DNA of 17,717 nt from Promethearchaeota archaeon (lineage in GTDB: Archaea; Asgardarchaeota; Lokiarchaeia; Sigyniarchaeales; SOKP01): positions 1 to 17,717 of the forward strand of contig JAUWHC010000014.1 in assembly GCA_030606095.1 (NCBI GenBank), read 5' to 3'. The position numbers were made by a program, and so were the translations under genes. The notes beneath the pieces were generated by a model. That model was not told the origin of the DNA and did no database searches. It saw only the letters and a program-made list of their open reading frames with translations. Position 1 is the first letter of the stretch. Each line of letters begins with the position of its first letter. Positions 8,429-15,163 of the stretch are shown one piece after another.

Positions 8429-9541
8429 CTATACTAGATTTTTCATAAAATCTTCTTTCCGATTAACTTTGGATTGAGAAAATTGGGAAATTAACTTAAG
8501 CATTTTACTTTTTTTGCTTGAATCTATTTCTAAACAATTAACTACTCCATCACTAATAACTTGAGCCATAACTTTTTTTCCCTTTTCTGTTCGGACAATA
8601 ACGGTAGTGTATTTATCTGGCGAGCCTAAACCTCCAAACGATATATCTGCGAAAATATTTGTAAAATCAGCACACGCATTGCAAGCAAAACGCATATAAT
8701 TATTCAAATGATTAAATGGAATGTGGATTATTTTTTCTCCCACTCCTTCACTTTTTAATTTAAAAATTACATCTTCCTTAATGTTAATTTTTTCAATATC
8801 TGAGAATTTTATATTAAAATCTTTTTCAAATTTCGCTATTTGACTCTTTTCAAAAAAGAAGTTTTCATAACAAAATAAGCCAAGACATATCTCAACATTT
8901 TCAGAAGGAGTCACTCCTAAATCTTGCATACACCTGATCGTATATAATTGGCAAGGAGTACCCACTACCGCTAATTTTTTGAATTTGTAATGATTCAATT
9001 CTGGAATTGAATGAGTATAAGTACTAAACTTCTGTATCTCGTTTAATTGAGGCGAAATATCTAATTTAGCTCCAGAAGATCTTATTAAATCAGGTTTATT
9101 ATCGGCAAACGCTGCTTCTCTGGAAAAAGGAGCGTCAGTTCTCGAAACAATTGCTCCATCAACCATTTTTTTTTCTATCAAATAATTTATTATTGAGTTC
9201 ACTACACCACCATCAGTTCCATATTCTAAGAAATCCTTGTCAGTAGCTCGACAAGAATATATATCCTCATAGTATCCAATTGGCATAGAAGAAAAATCAG
9301 AAAATTTATAGGTTTTGTTGAGATCATCGTCTAAAACATGTGTTTGTGGGCAAATATAATAACATATTCCACATTCAAGGCATTTATCTTCGTTAATATA
9401 TACGGGAGGTGTATATTGGTCCTTAAATCCAATAACATCGTATTCTGCCGAGCTACAAAAACTTACACAGCCTCCACATTCTTGACAAATGCCTCTATCG
9501 TGTACCTCCTTTATTAAATCTTGAAATGATTTAGTGTCCAT
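8429..9541 (-). CDS. Ferredoxin-FrhB protein (F420 hydrogenase/dehydrogenase beta family)
   Basis: This 370-residue protein begins with two [4Fe-4S] motifs (C19/C22/C25/C29 and C54/C57/C60/C64-P), followed by the FrhB fold. FrhB signatures are GTDGGVVNSIINYLIEK near residue 110, GTPCQLYTIRCMQ near 195 and the C-terminal CNACADFTNIFADISFGGLGS. FrhB proteins bind FAD and exchange two electrons with F420, and related subunits serve F420-dependent formate dehydrogenase and sulfite reductase, and HdrABC-FrhB complexes in ANME archaea. This makes it the likely F420 (or alternative carrier) port of the operon's complex. The start overlaps the previous gene by 11 bp. The first ferredoxin motif ends CS rather than CP, a minor change. 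F420 specificity is inferred from family, not shown. Confidence 0.88.
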   Translation of the reverse strand: MDTKSFQDLIKEVHDRGICQECGGCVSFCSSAEYDVIGFKDQYTPPVYINEDKCLECGICYYICPQTHVLDDDLNKTYKFSDFSSMPIGYYEDIYSCRATDKDFLEYGTDGGVVNSIINYLIEKKMVDGAIVSRTDAPFSREAAFADNKPDLIRSSGAKLDISPQLNEIQKFSTYTHSIPELNHYKFKKLAVVGTPCQLYTIRCMQDLGVTPSENVEICLGLFCYENFFFEKSQIAKFEKDFNIKFSDIEKINIKEDVIFKLKSEGVGEKIIHIPFNHLNNYMRFACNACADFTNIFADISFGGLGSPDKYTTVIVRTEKGKKVMAQVISDGVVNCLEIDSSKKSKMLKLISQFSQSKVNRKEDFMKNLV

Positions 9542-11039
9542 CTTGATTCTCTTTCAAATTTATTGATTTACATTTTTTTCGTTTAATTCCACCAATTTTT
9601 TCTACTAGAAATTGCCCGGGCTTTACATCCTTTAAACTCTTAGATTCGATTAATCCAGCTTTAACTATATCATTATATAGTTTATCTGCATCTTTCGATC
9701 TCGTTATTACAGAAGACCATCCATCTTGCGACCCAATCGATCCTACAGAAATGTCGGCGTAATCTGACGTTAGATCTTCACAAAAATGACAATTATCCCG
9801 CGCGTATTTTTGCACTTCTTTCAGGGGTACATCCATTTGCTCTCCAGATTTTAAATTTATTATAAATTTACCGCCTCCAATATTCATTTTGGTTAGCTCG
9901 TTTATGTCCTTATTAAACTGTTCTTTAGCTAAATTAATTATTCCATCGTAAGGAAATGATTCCATGCAAAAAAGTCCGATCTTGTATTTAATATTATTAA
10001 AAAATGGTAATCCGCTTGGAAACATAGTCCCCTTTTCTATAGCTTTCATCATGCAAGGAACTCCTACGAATGCTATCTTCTCGTATTTCTTACATTGATC
10101 TATGATGGTTAAAGAAGGCGAATTTGCATATTTAGTTCCACCCGTTTTATATAAATCCTCGACATCTTCTACTACTACAGGTACGGGTCTCCACAATTCT
10201 TCAGAATGCTCCACAGCTACAATTGCATCAACAAGATTTTTTTCTAAAAGATATTCCAAGATAGAAGTTACAATACCGCCATCTTGACGAACTTTCTTAA
10301 TATTATCTTTGGTCGTTGATGCTGAGTAAGCGTTAATATAAGCTCCAGTTTTGTCAGACCATTTTAAAGATTTGTCTAACTTTTTAATGCTTTCGTTAGC
10401 TTGTTCTATCGAAAATGAACGAGGGCAAACCGAAAAACACAACCCACATTTCATGCAAATATCTTCGTCAATTTCAAGAGTGTCTGAAGTCACTGTGATA
10501 GCATTTACTGGGCAGATGGCAGAACACCAACCACACTGACAACATACCCCAGCGTCAAAAACTATAGAAACTGGTTCAAAATAGTTCTCAATAAAATCGT
10601 CTGGTAAATTCCTTACTTGGTACCTATAAAAGAATTCTTTTACTTCAACTTCTTTTTCTTCTCCCTTGATTTTTTTTATAACAGTTTTAGTCTTGACTTC
10701 CACATGTTCCTGAACGTACCCTTGTTCTTTTAAATAAATAACATCTCTAATAACATTTTCAGGAGGGAAATCTTTGACGATCTTTATGATCTCCTCCAAA
10801 AATAACGGCTTATTACCCATTAATTCTTTCAAGACTAACTTTCGCTCAGTTTCTGCATCTATCATAGCATCAAGGATTTCGTAAAATTCGTTTTCAGAAA
10901 ATTTACCTACTTTCAATATCTCTTCTTTTGCTTCAAAAAAAGCTCTTACTTGAAAATTTCCCGAAGCTTGATAAGTAGCCTCCATTATGTCTTTGGGAGA
11001 AATTCCCTTAAATAACTTGCTATTTACAACTTGAACCAT
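9531..11039 (-). CDS. Winged-helix-like / ferredoxin / FrhB fusion protein
   Basis: This 502-residue protein has three parts. Residues 1-145 are an extension not found in ordinary FrhB. The stretch from about 65 to 140 (RKLVLKELMGNKPLFLEEI, then DVIYLKEQGYVQEHVEVK and a basic beta segment) reads like a winged helix-turn-helix. Two [4Fe-4S] motifs follow (C166/169/172/176-P and C195/198/201/205-P). The FrhB domain comes last, with RQDGGIVTSILEYLLEK, GVPCMMKAIEKG and CHFCEDLTSDYADISVGSIGS. The role is probably flavin-based two-electron exchange linked to the Hdr complex. The winged-helix region may be a protein-docking element instead of a DNA binder. An AAGGA ribosome site (11043-11047) precedes the start, downstream of the SECIS-like hairpin. 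It is paralogous to the next gene, so the operon has two FrhB subunits. Confidence 0.87.
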   Translation of the reverse strand: MVQVVNSKLFKGISPKDIMEATYQASGNFQVRAFFEAKEEILKVGKFSENEFYEILDAMIDAETERKLVLKELMGNKPLFLEEIIKIVKDFPPENVIRDVIYLKEQGYVQEHVEVKTKTVIKKIKGEEKEVEVKEFFYRYQVRNLPDDFIENYFEPVSIVFDAGVCCQCGWCSAICPVNAITVTSDTLEIDEDICMKCGLCFSVCPRSFSIEQANESIKKLDKSLKWSDKTGAYINAYSASTTKDNIKKVRQDGGIVTSILEYLLEKNLVDAIVAVEHSEELWRPVPVVVEDVEDLYKTGGTKYANSPSLTIIDQCKKYEKIAFVGVPCMMKAIEKGTMFPSGLPFFNNIKYKIGLFCMESFPYDGIINLAKEQFNKDINELTKMNIGGGKFIINLKSGEQMDVPLKEVQKYARDNCHFCEDLTSDYADISVGSIGSQDGWSSVITRSKDADKLYNDIVKAGLIESKSLKDVKPGQFLVEKIGGIKRKKCKSINLKENQDGH

Positions 11040-11097
11040 ATTTCCTTCATTTACCTATTTATTTACAATTTATTTTAACAAATAATGTTTTTATTAG

Positions 11098-11169
11098 ACT
11101 CCCTCCTTTGCAAGGCAAGTCATCTTATGACTAATATTTTTCTCATAAGATTCATTCTTCTACGGGAGT
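11098..11169 (-). promoter_or_regulatory. SECIS-like RNA element with eukaryotic-type AUGA/GA core
   Basis: On the minus-strand RNA a perfect 9-bp stem (AUCUUAUGA at 11151-11143 with UCAUAAGAU at 11130-11122) carries a 12-nt loop beginning GAAAAAU. It is flanked 5' by AUGA (11155-11152) and 3' by GAC (11121-11119). This allows the tandem sheared G-A/A-G pairs of the kink-turn that SBP2/L30-type proteins recognise in eukaryotic SECIS elements, with unpaired As in the apical loop. Below the core, AAGAA can pair with UUGCCUU through bulges, and a 6-bp closing helix ACUCCC/GGGAGU (11169-11164 with 11103-11098) completes it. Eukaryote-like SECIS elements have been reported downstream of Lokiarchaeota selenoprotein genes. 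Position (3' end of a Sec gene), core bases and loop all fit. A competing pairing UAUUAG/CUAAUA exists, so the fold needs computation. Confidence 0.72.
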
Positions 11170-11610
11170 TGTTAATTTCTTTTGTTTTACTTTCTTAATA
11201 TCCATGGCATTCATCGGATTTGGTCCTGCTCTATTTATTTTTTCGTAGGCATCTTCTACGGATTTTACGAATTTCTCTCCTTCAGCACTACTTAACCAAT
11301 ACATATTGACTCTTTGGTTTCCAAAACCTCTAGAATCAAGTATTCTATTAGCGAAATCTATGTGTCGTTGAGCTGCAAAATTACCGTTTTTAAATTGACA
11401 TTCATTTGGTCGTCATCCAACGACCATTACACCATCTGCGCCTGATTTTATAGCAAATAGTATGTGTTTCACATCCACTCTTCCAGTGCATCGTACTTTA
11501 ATTATCTTTACTGAGGGCGTGTATTTTATACGAGAGACTCCCGCTAAATCAGCTGCTCCATATCCTCATTTCAAACATGCAAATATTATAATCCTATAAT
11601 TATACACCAT
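11152..11610 (-). CDS. vhuD: VhuD/MvhD selenoprotein with two selenocysteines (UGA recoded)
   Basis: Reading TGA as Sec gives an uninterrupted 152-residue MvhD-family protein. It starts MVYNYRIIIFACLKUGYGAA, with Sec15 at 11566-11568. C41 follows in CTGRVD, and Sec66 (11413-11415) with C71 in VVGURPNECQFKNGN. The conserved YWLSSAEGEKF precedes the end. Sec15 and Sec66 align with C25 and C76 of the MvhD at 3599-4033, and C41 and C71 with C51 and C81, so two of the four likely [2Fe-2S] ligands are Sec. Methanogen VhuD also contains Sec at the GUHxGDC position. The ATG lies 6 nt after the HdrA stop, with GGAGG inside the HdrA end. The terminal codon is itself TGA (11152-11154) and forms part of the SECIS-like core. 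In-frame codons beyond it are TGA, then TAG at 11131-11133. Standard gene callers miss this gene entirely. Confidence 0.92.
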
Positions 11611-11616
11611 TTAGTT

Positions 11617-13554
11617 TTAGCCTCCTTCTAATAATCCAGTAATTTCAGCATATAATTGCTTATCTCTATAATAAATTATATCTATTGCTTGTGTTGGGCA
11701 ACAAGTCGCACAAACACCACAGCCGTCGCAATTTATTTCATCTACTACAGCTCCGATCTCATCTACTTTTATAGCTCCTTTATGACATTCTTTCTCACAC
11801 CTTCTACAAGAAATACAATAATCAATATCTACTTTAGCAGTTATTAATTCAATATCTACTTCTCCAGGAGCGGTTAATTCTGCTACTTTACTAGCAGCAG
11901 CTCTAGCCTGAGAAACCGAATATGCAATATCCTTTGGTCCCTGAGCGAACCCCGCTATGAAAATACCTTTAGTTTTAGTTTCTTGTGGCATTAAACCAAA
12001 GTGAGATTCTGTTAAAAATCCATTCATATCTACATCTAAGTTTAACACTTTAGTAATTTGCTCTGTACCTTTTGAAGGTAATGCTGCTGATGATAATACT
12101 ACTATATCCGCGCTAATTTTAATGATCTCGTCGGTTAAAGACGAATAAACCCGAATATTTACGTTTTTAGTCTCTGGATCTTCAGTAATTTCACCAACTT
12201 TTCCCCGGATCATTCTAATGTCAGAATCCTTAGCTCGTTGGTAATATTCTTCGAACCCCTTTTCATTTGTTCTTATATCTATGTAACAGATAGTAATATT
12301 CGCGTCTGGAAATTCCTCTTTAAGTAGTTTTCCATTTTTCAACGCTAGCATGCAACAGACGCCACTACAATAGGGTCTTTCCGTGTTACGGCTTCCTACA
12401 CATTGAATAAAAACGATTTCTTTAGGTTCTTTTTCATCTGAAATTCGATGCACATGTCCTTCTAACGGTCCATTTGGAGACAAGATTCTTTCAAGTTGGG
12501 ATTGAGTTATCACATTTTCGAATTTTCCATATCCGTATTCTCCATACGGCTCATATATATCCCATCCAGTTGCTACTATAATTGTTCCCACTATAAAATT
12601 GATATTTTCTGGTACTTGGCTGAAATCTACGGCATCTAATTCACAAGCTTCAACACAGCTGAAGCATTCCACGCATACACCTCTGTCAATGTCGTATAAG
12701 AAAGGTACTGCTTGACCAAATGCTATATCAATCGCTTTTCGTACTCCTAAATGCTCGTCAAAGTAATTTGAAGTATAAATAGGACATGCCTCAGAACACG
12801 CTCCACATCCATTACAATCTTTATTGATATATCGCGGCTTCATTTCAACAGTAACATTATAATTTCCAACGTGCCCTTCAACTTTTTTCACTTCACTGTA
12901 GCTTAGTAGTTCAATATTTTCATGCCGATTAACTTCTAACATCTTTGGTCCACATATTCATATCGAACAATCGTCTGTTGGGAATGTTCTATCTAACTGG
13001 GCCATTCTACCACCTATAGTAGTATTACTTTCGACCAAATAGACTTTTATTCCTTCATTTGCTAAGTCTAACGCTGCATTCATTCCAGCTATCCCTCCAC
13101 CAACTACTAAAGTTGCTTTTTCAACAGGAACTGTTTTAATCGGAACCACTTCCAGTAGTTTAGCTCTCTCAATACCTCCTTTAACCAATATCTTTGCTTT
13201 TTCTAACGCTTCTTCATTATCTTTAGTACACCAAGAACAATGTTCTCTTACATTAACCATTTGAAAGAAGTAGGGGTTTAAATCAGTTTTAGCAATTGAA
13301 CCTCTATAAACGGGTTCATGTGTCCTAGGAGTTCAAGCAGAAGCTACGATACAATCTAAGTTTTTCTCTTCAATATCCTTTATAATTTCATTTTGTCCGC
13401 TTTCAGTACATAGAAAGGCATGAGTTTTATAAACAACCACATCATCTAAACCTTTAGCAAATTCTACTAGCTTGTTGCAATCAACTTTACCGCGTATGTT
13501 TATTCCTCACTGGCATGCATAGTATCCAATCCGATGATTTTCAAATTTTTCCAT
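11617..13554 (-). CDS. hdrA: HdrA selenoprotein with three selenocysteines (UGA recoded)
   Basis: With three TGA codons read as Sec the frame is a full 645-residue HdrA, the usual methanogen length. The order is: N-terminal cluster domain with YACQUGINI (Sec16, 13507-13509), FLCTES (C49), VASAUTPRTHE (Sec74, 13333-13335) and HCSWC (C106, C109); FAD site GGGIAG (152-157); TDDCSIUICGPKM (Sec199, 12958-12960); an inserted ferredoxin (C247/250/253/257 and C294/297/300/304); and two C-terminal ferredoxin motifs. Each Sec matches a Cys in the double HdrA of this operon (C463, C521, C56). Methanogen HdrA is a known selenoprotein at the DDCSxU site. Function: FAD/[4Fe-4S] hub of Hdr electron transfer. 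The start has a GAGGTGGAG site 11 nt upstream. Conventional calling yields only the fragments 11617-12942 and 12958-13260. First gene of the operon. Confidence 0.93.
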
Positions 13555-13860
13555 TTTCTTTCTTTCTCCACCTCAATTTTTACAATTTTAAATTTCTATT
13601 TAATTGTCAATTAATTTTCGATATATGTACTTCTTCTAATATCGAAAGTTCTAATTTATTTTATTTATTATAGATTATTTTAATTTTTATATTATTAATA
13701 ATTATATTATTTTTTATTTATCAATATAAGATAAAAAGCACCAAACCGAAAATATTTGCTATGGAAATTTTTGATAATAATAAAAAATTTGGTTATAAAA
13801 AGAGTATTTAAAGAGGAGTCTATATCAAGGGAATTAATAAATTTAGCTCTTTGATTGACT
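13555..13860 (-). promoter_or_regulatory. Leader and promoter region of the Hdr operon
   Basis: This is 306 nt of extremely AT-rich sequence between the epimerase end and HdrA. On the minus strand a GAGGTGGAG Shine-Dalgarno lies at 13574-13566. An ATATAAAAA box (13692-13684) is one possible TATA element, which would give a leader of about 100 nt. A 15-bp palindrome TTAATTGACAATTAA lies at 13614-13600. Overlapping it, an imperfect hairpin (13607-13582: ACAA-UUAAAU, loop AGAA, AUUUAA-AA-UUGU) can form just before the ribosome site. No GA follows its 3' arm, so it does not have the SECIS-type core. No coding frame is seen here. Confidence 0.35.
13600..13614. promoter_or_regulatory. 15-bp palindrome upstream of HdrA (possible operator)
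   Basis: TTAATTG-N-CAATTAA is a perfect inverted repeat with one central base, about 46 nt before the HdrA start codon. Its symmetry suits a dimeric regulator, but palindromes arise easily in such AT-rich DNA, so the assignment is weak. Confidence 0.3.
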
Positions 13861-14988
13861 TTAATTTGTGGATATTAAAGCACTTCTTTTTTCGACTAAT
13901 TCAGAAGTTAACTCTTCTAACTTTTCGATTTTTCTTTCTAATAGTTCTATCCTATTGAAATTGTTTGAAAGGATTTTTCTAATTAATTTATTTTCCGAGA
14001 TAGTAAAAACTCCAGCTTTTTTCTTAAAAAATTTAAACCTTCGGTAAAATTCCGATTTTTTTAAGAGATTTAATCGAATCATCCACTTAACCATTGGCAT
14101 AAAATGTCTTTTCATTCCTATTTTGCTTTTAACTTCTTTATAATATTCTTGAAGCGTGTGTTTTTGGTAATGTAATAGGTTTTCGGACTTGTGGGTATCG
14201 CAAAAGCCACAATGAAAGTCTTTTTCAGCAAATCCTTCTTCAGGTAAATAATTTCGACCTAACCCAAAAATTTTCATCATATCATTAAGGTACTCTCTAT
14301 ATGTTATTCTACATCGTTCCCCGCCGGCTAAATTGAATGTTTCACCCCATACTTCATCACACTCAACAGCGTTAGCGAGCGCTAGTCCAACATCTTTAGT
14401 ATCACAAATTTCGATTGATGTATCTAATGGCATATGGAACATCAATGGATCCATATTCAATTTGTTTACTGAAGTAATATATGTTAATCTAAAAATTGCA
14501 AATTCTACACCCGAATCTCTTATCAAATTTTCCGCATTAATTTTGGTCAAAGCATAATAATCTCCGCGACTTGGAGCAAGGATGTCAGTGGTTTTAATCA
14601 TTGGGTTATCTAGTCTATCTCCATAAACGGCAATTGAAGAAGTAAAAATTATTTTTGGTTTTTGGGGTTGATTTTTTATCGCATTAAGCAAATTTTTAGT
14701 TCCTCCAACATTTACGGATTCAGCTAAACTTGTGTTAATATCTGCTAGCGGTGGAATAATGGCTGCTAAATGAATAATAACATCTTCTTCTTTAACTGCG
14801 CTTTCCACATCGTCTTTATTTCTAAGGTCGCCCCAAACAATATCAATCTTGCTTTTGAATTTTTTAGCTAATTTTCTATTTTTACGGTTATATACTTCAA
14901 ATACTCTAACATTATAATCTTTATTTAGTAATTCTTTTAAAGTACTTAATCCAACATTTCCAAATGCACCTGTTAATAAAACATTCAC
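13861..14988 (-). CDS. Extended SDR / NAD-dependent epimerase-dehydratase family protein
   Basis: This 375-residue protein has a Rossmann nucleotide-binding start, LLTGAFGNVG (TGxxGxxG, residues 6-13), the D-x-R-N acidic segment GDLRNKDDV, the IIHLAA strand, the catalytic serine region FTSSIAVYG (S117/S118) and the YxxxK active-site pair at Y145/K149 (DYYALTK). Extended SDR enzymes act on nucleotide sugars, steroids or similar hydroxy/keto substrates with NAD(P). The C-terminal part is unusual: an HCGFCDTHKS segment near 260, a basic stretch near 290-330 and a predicted coiled coil at the end (about 340-370, IELLERKIEKLEELTSELVE). These suggest membrane or protein association. A GAGGAG ribosome site precedes the start. 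It is divergent from the HTH regulator and lies upstream of the Hdr operon on the same strand, but separated by 306 nt, so probably not co-transcribed. Substrate unknown. Confidence 0.83.
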   Translation of the reverse strand: MNVLLTGAFGNVGLSTLKELLNKDYNVRVFEVYNRKNRKLAKKFKSKIDIVWGDLRNKDDVESAVKEEDVIIHLAAIIPPLADINTSLAESVNVGGTKNLLNAIKNQPQKPKIIFTSSIAVYGDRLDNPMIKTTDILAPSRGDYYALTKINAENLIRDSGVEFAIFRLTYITSVNKLNMDPLMFHMPLDTSIEICDTKDVGLALANAVECDEVWGETFNLAGGERCRITYREYLNDMMKIFGLGRNYLPEEGFAEKDFHCGFCDTHKSENLLHYQKHTLQEYYKEVKSKIGMKRHFMPMVKWMIRLNLLKKSEFYRRFKFFKKKAGVFTISENKLIRKILSNNFNRIELLERKIEKLEELTSELVEKRSALISTN

Positions 14989-15163
14989 AAAAATCTCCTC
15001 TTTTATCTTAAATTTACCTTTGAAGAACTAAAACCAAACAATACCTCTATTTAAAAAGAATTATTAAATACTAAAGAGTTGAATGGTTGCGATCGCAACA
15101 TATAAAAATATGTATTTATATTACAAATTAAAGAAAATATTATTCACACAGAGCTAAAACGTA
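14989..15163. promoter_or_regulatory. Divergent promoter region between SDR and HTH regulator genes
   Basis: This 175-nt spacer serves both directions. For the minus-strand SDR gene, CTTTTTAAATAG near 15047-15058 is a plausible TATA region and GAGGAG precedes the ATG. For the plus-strand regulator, ATATAAAAATAT (about 15100-15111) is a good TATA box about 55 nt before the ATG, with no Shine-Dalgarno before the start. The GC-containing palindrome described separately sits directly upstream of it. Confidence 0.45.
15086..15099. promoter_or_regulatory. Perfect 14-bp palindrome next to a TATA box (operator candidate)
   Basis: GTTGCGATCGCAAC is perfectly palindromic and strikingly GC-rich for its surroundings. 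It abuts ACATAT-AAAA-ATATGT (15098-15113), another perfect inverted repeat that contains the likely TATA box of the HTH regulator. A symmetric site covering the BRE position is where an archaeal dimeric regulator would be expected to bind, perhaps the regulator itself. Confidence 0.5.

Noticed and set aside
11089..11136. Alternative UAUUAG/CUAAUA hairpin as an archaeal-type SECIS
   Set aside because: It needs the loop of the 9-bp stem to open and leaves a poorly paired interior. The AUGA/GA hairpin is more regular. It is noted only as a competing fold.
11617..13260. HdrA as two separate genes or a decayed pseudogene
   Set aside because: The breaks are only TGA, never TAA/TAG or frameshifts, they fall exactly on Cys positions of the paralogue, and the rest of the sequence is fully conserved. 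Sec recoding explains this better.
11152..13554. Genome-wide reassignment of UGA to a sense codon
   Set aside because: The double HdrA and the HEAT-repeat gene end with TGA at sensible positions, and no other gene here has internal TGA. Recoding is local to Cys sites.
13582..13607. Leader hairpin as a 5' UTR SECIS for HdrA
   Set aside because: The stem has no GA after its 3' arm and no usable AUGA quartet, so it lacks the core seen in the element after VhuD.
13660..13740. AT-rich stretch as a replication origin or CRISPR leader
   Set aside because: No ORB-like repeats, cdc6 gene or direct repeats are present. It is just AT-rich intergenic DNA.
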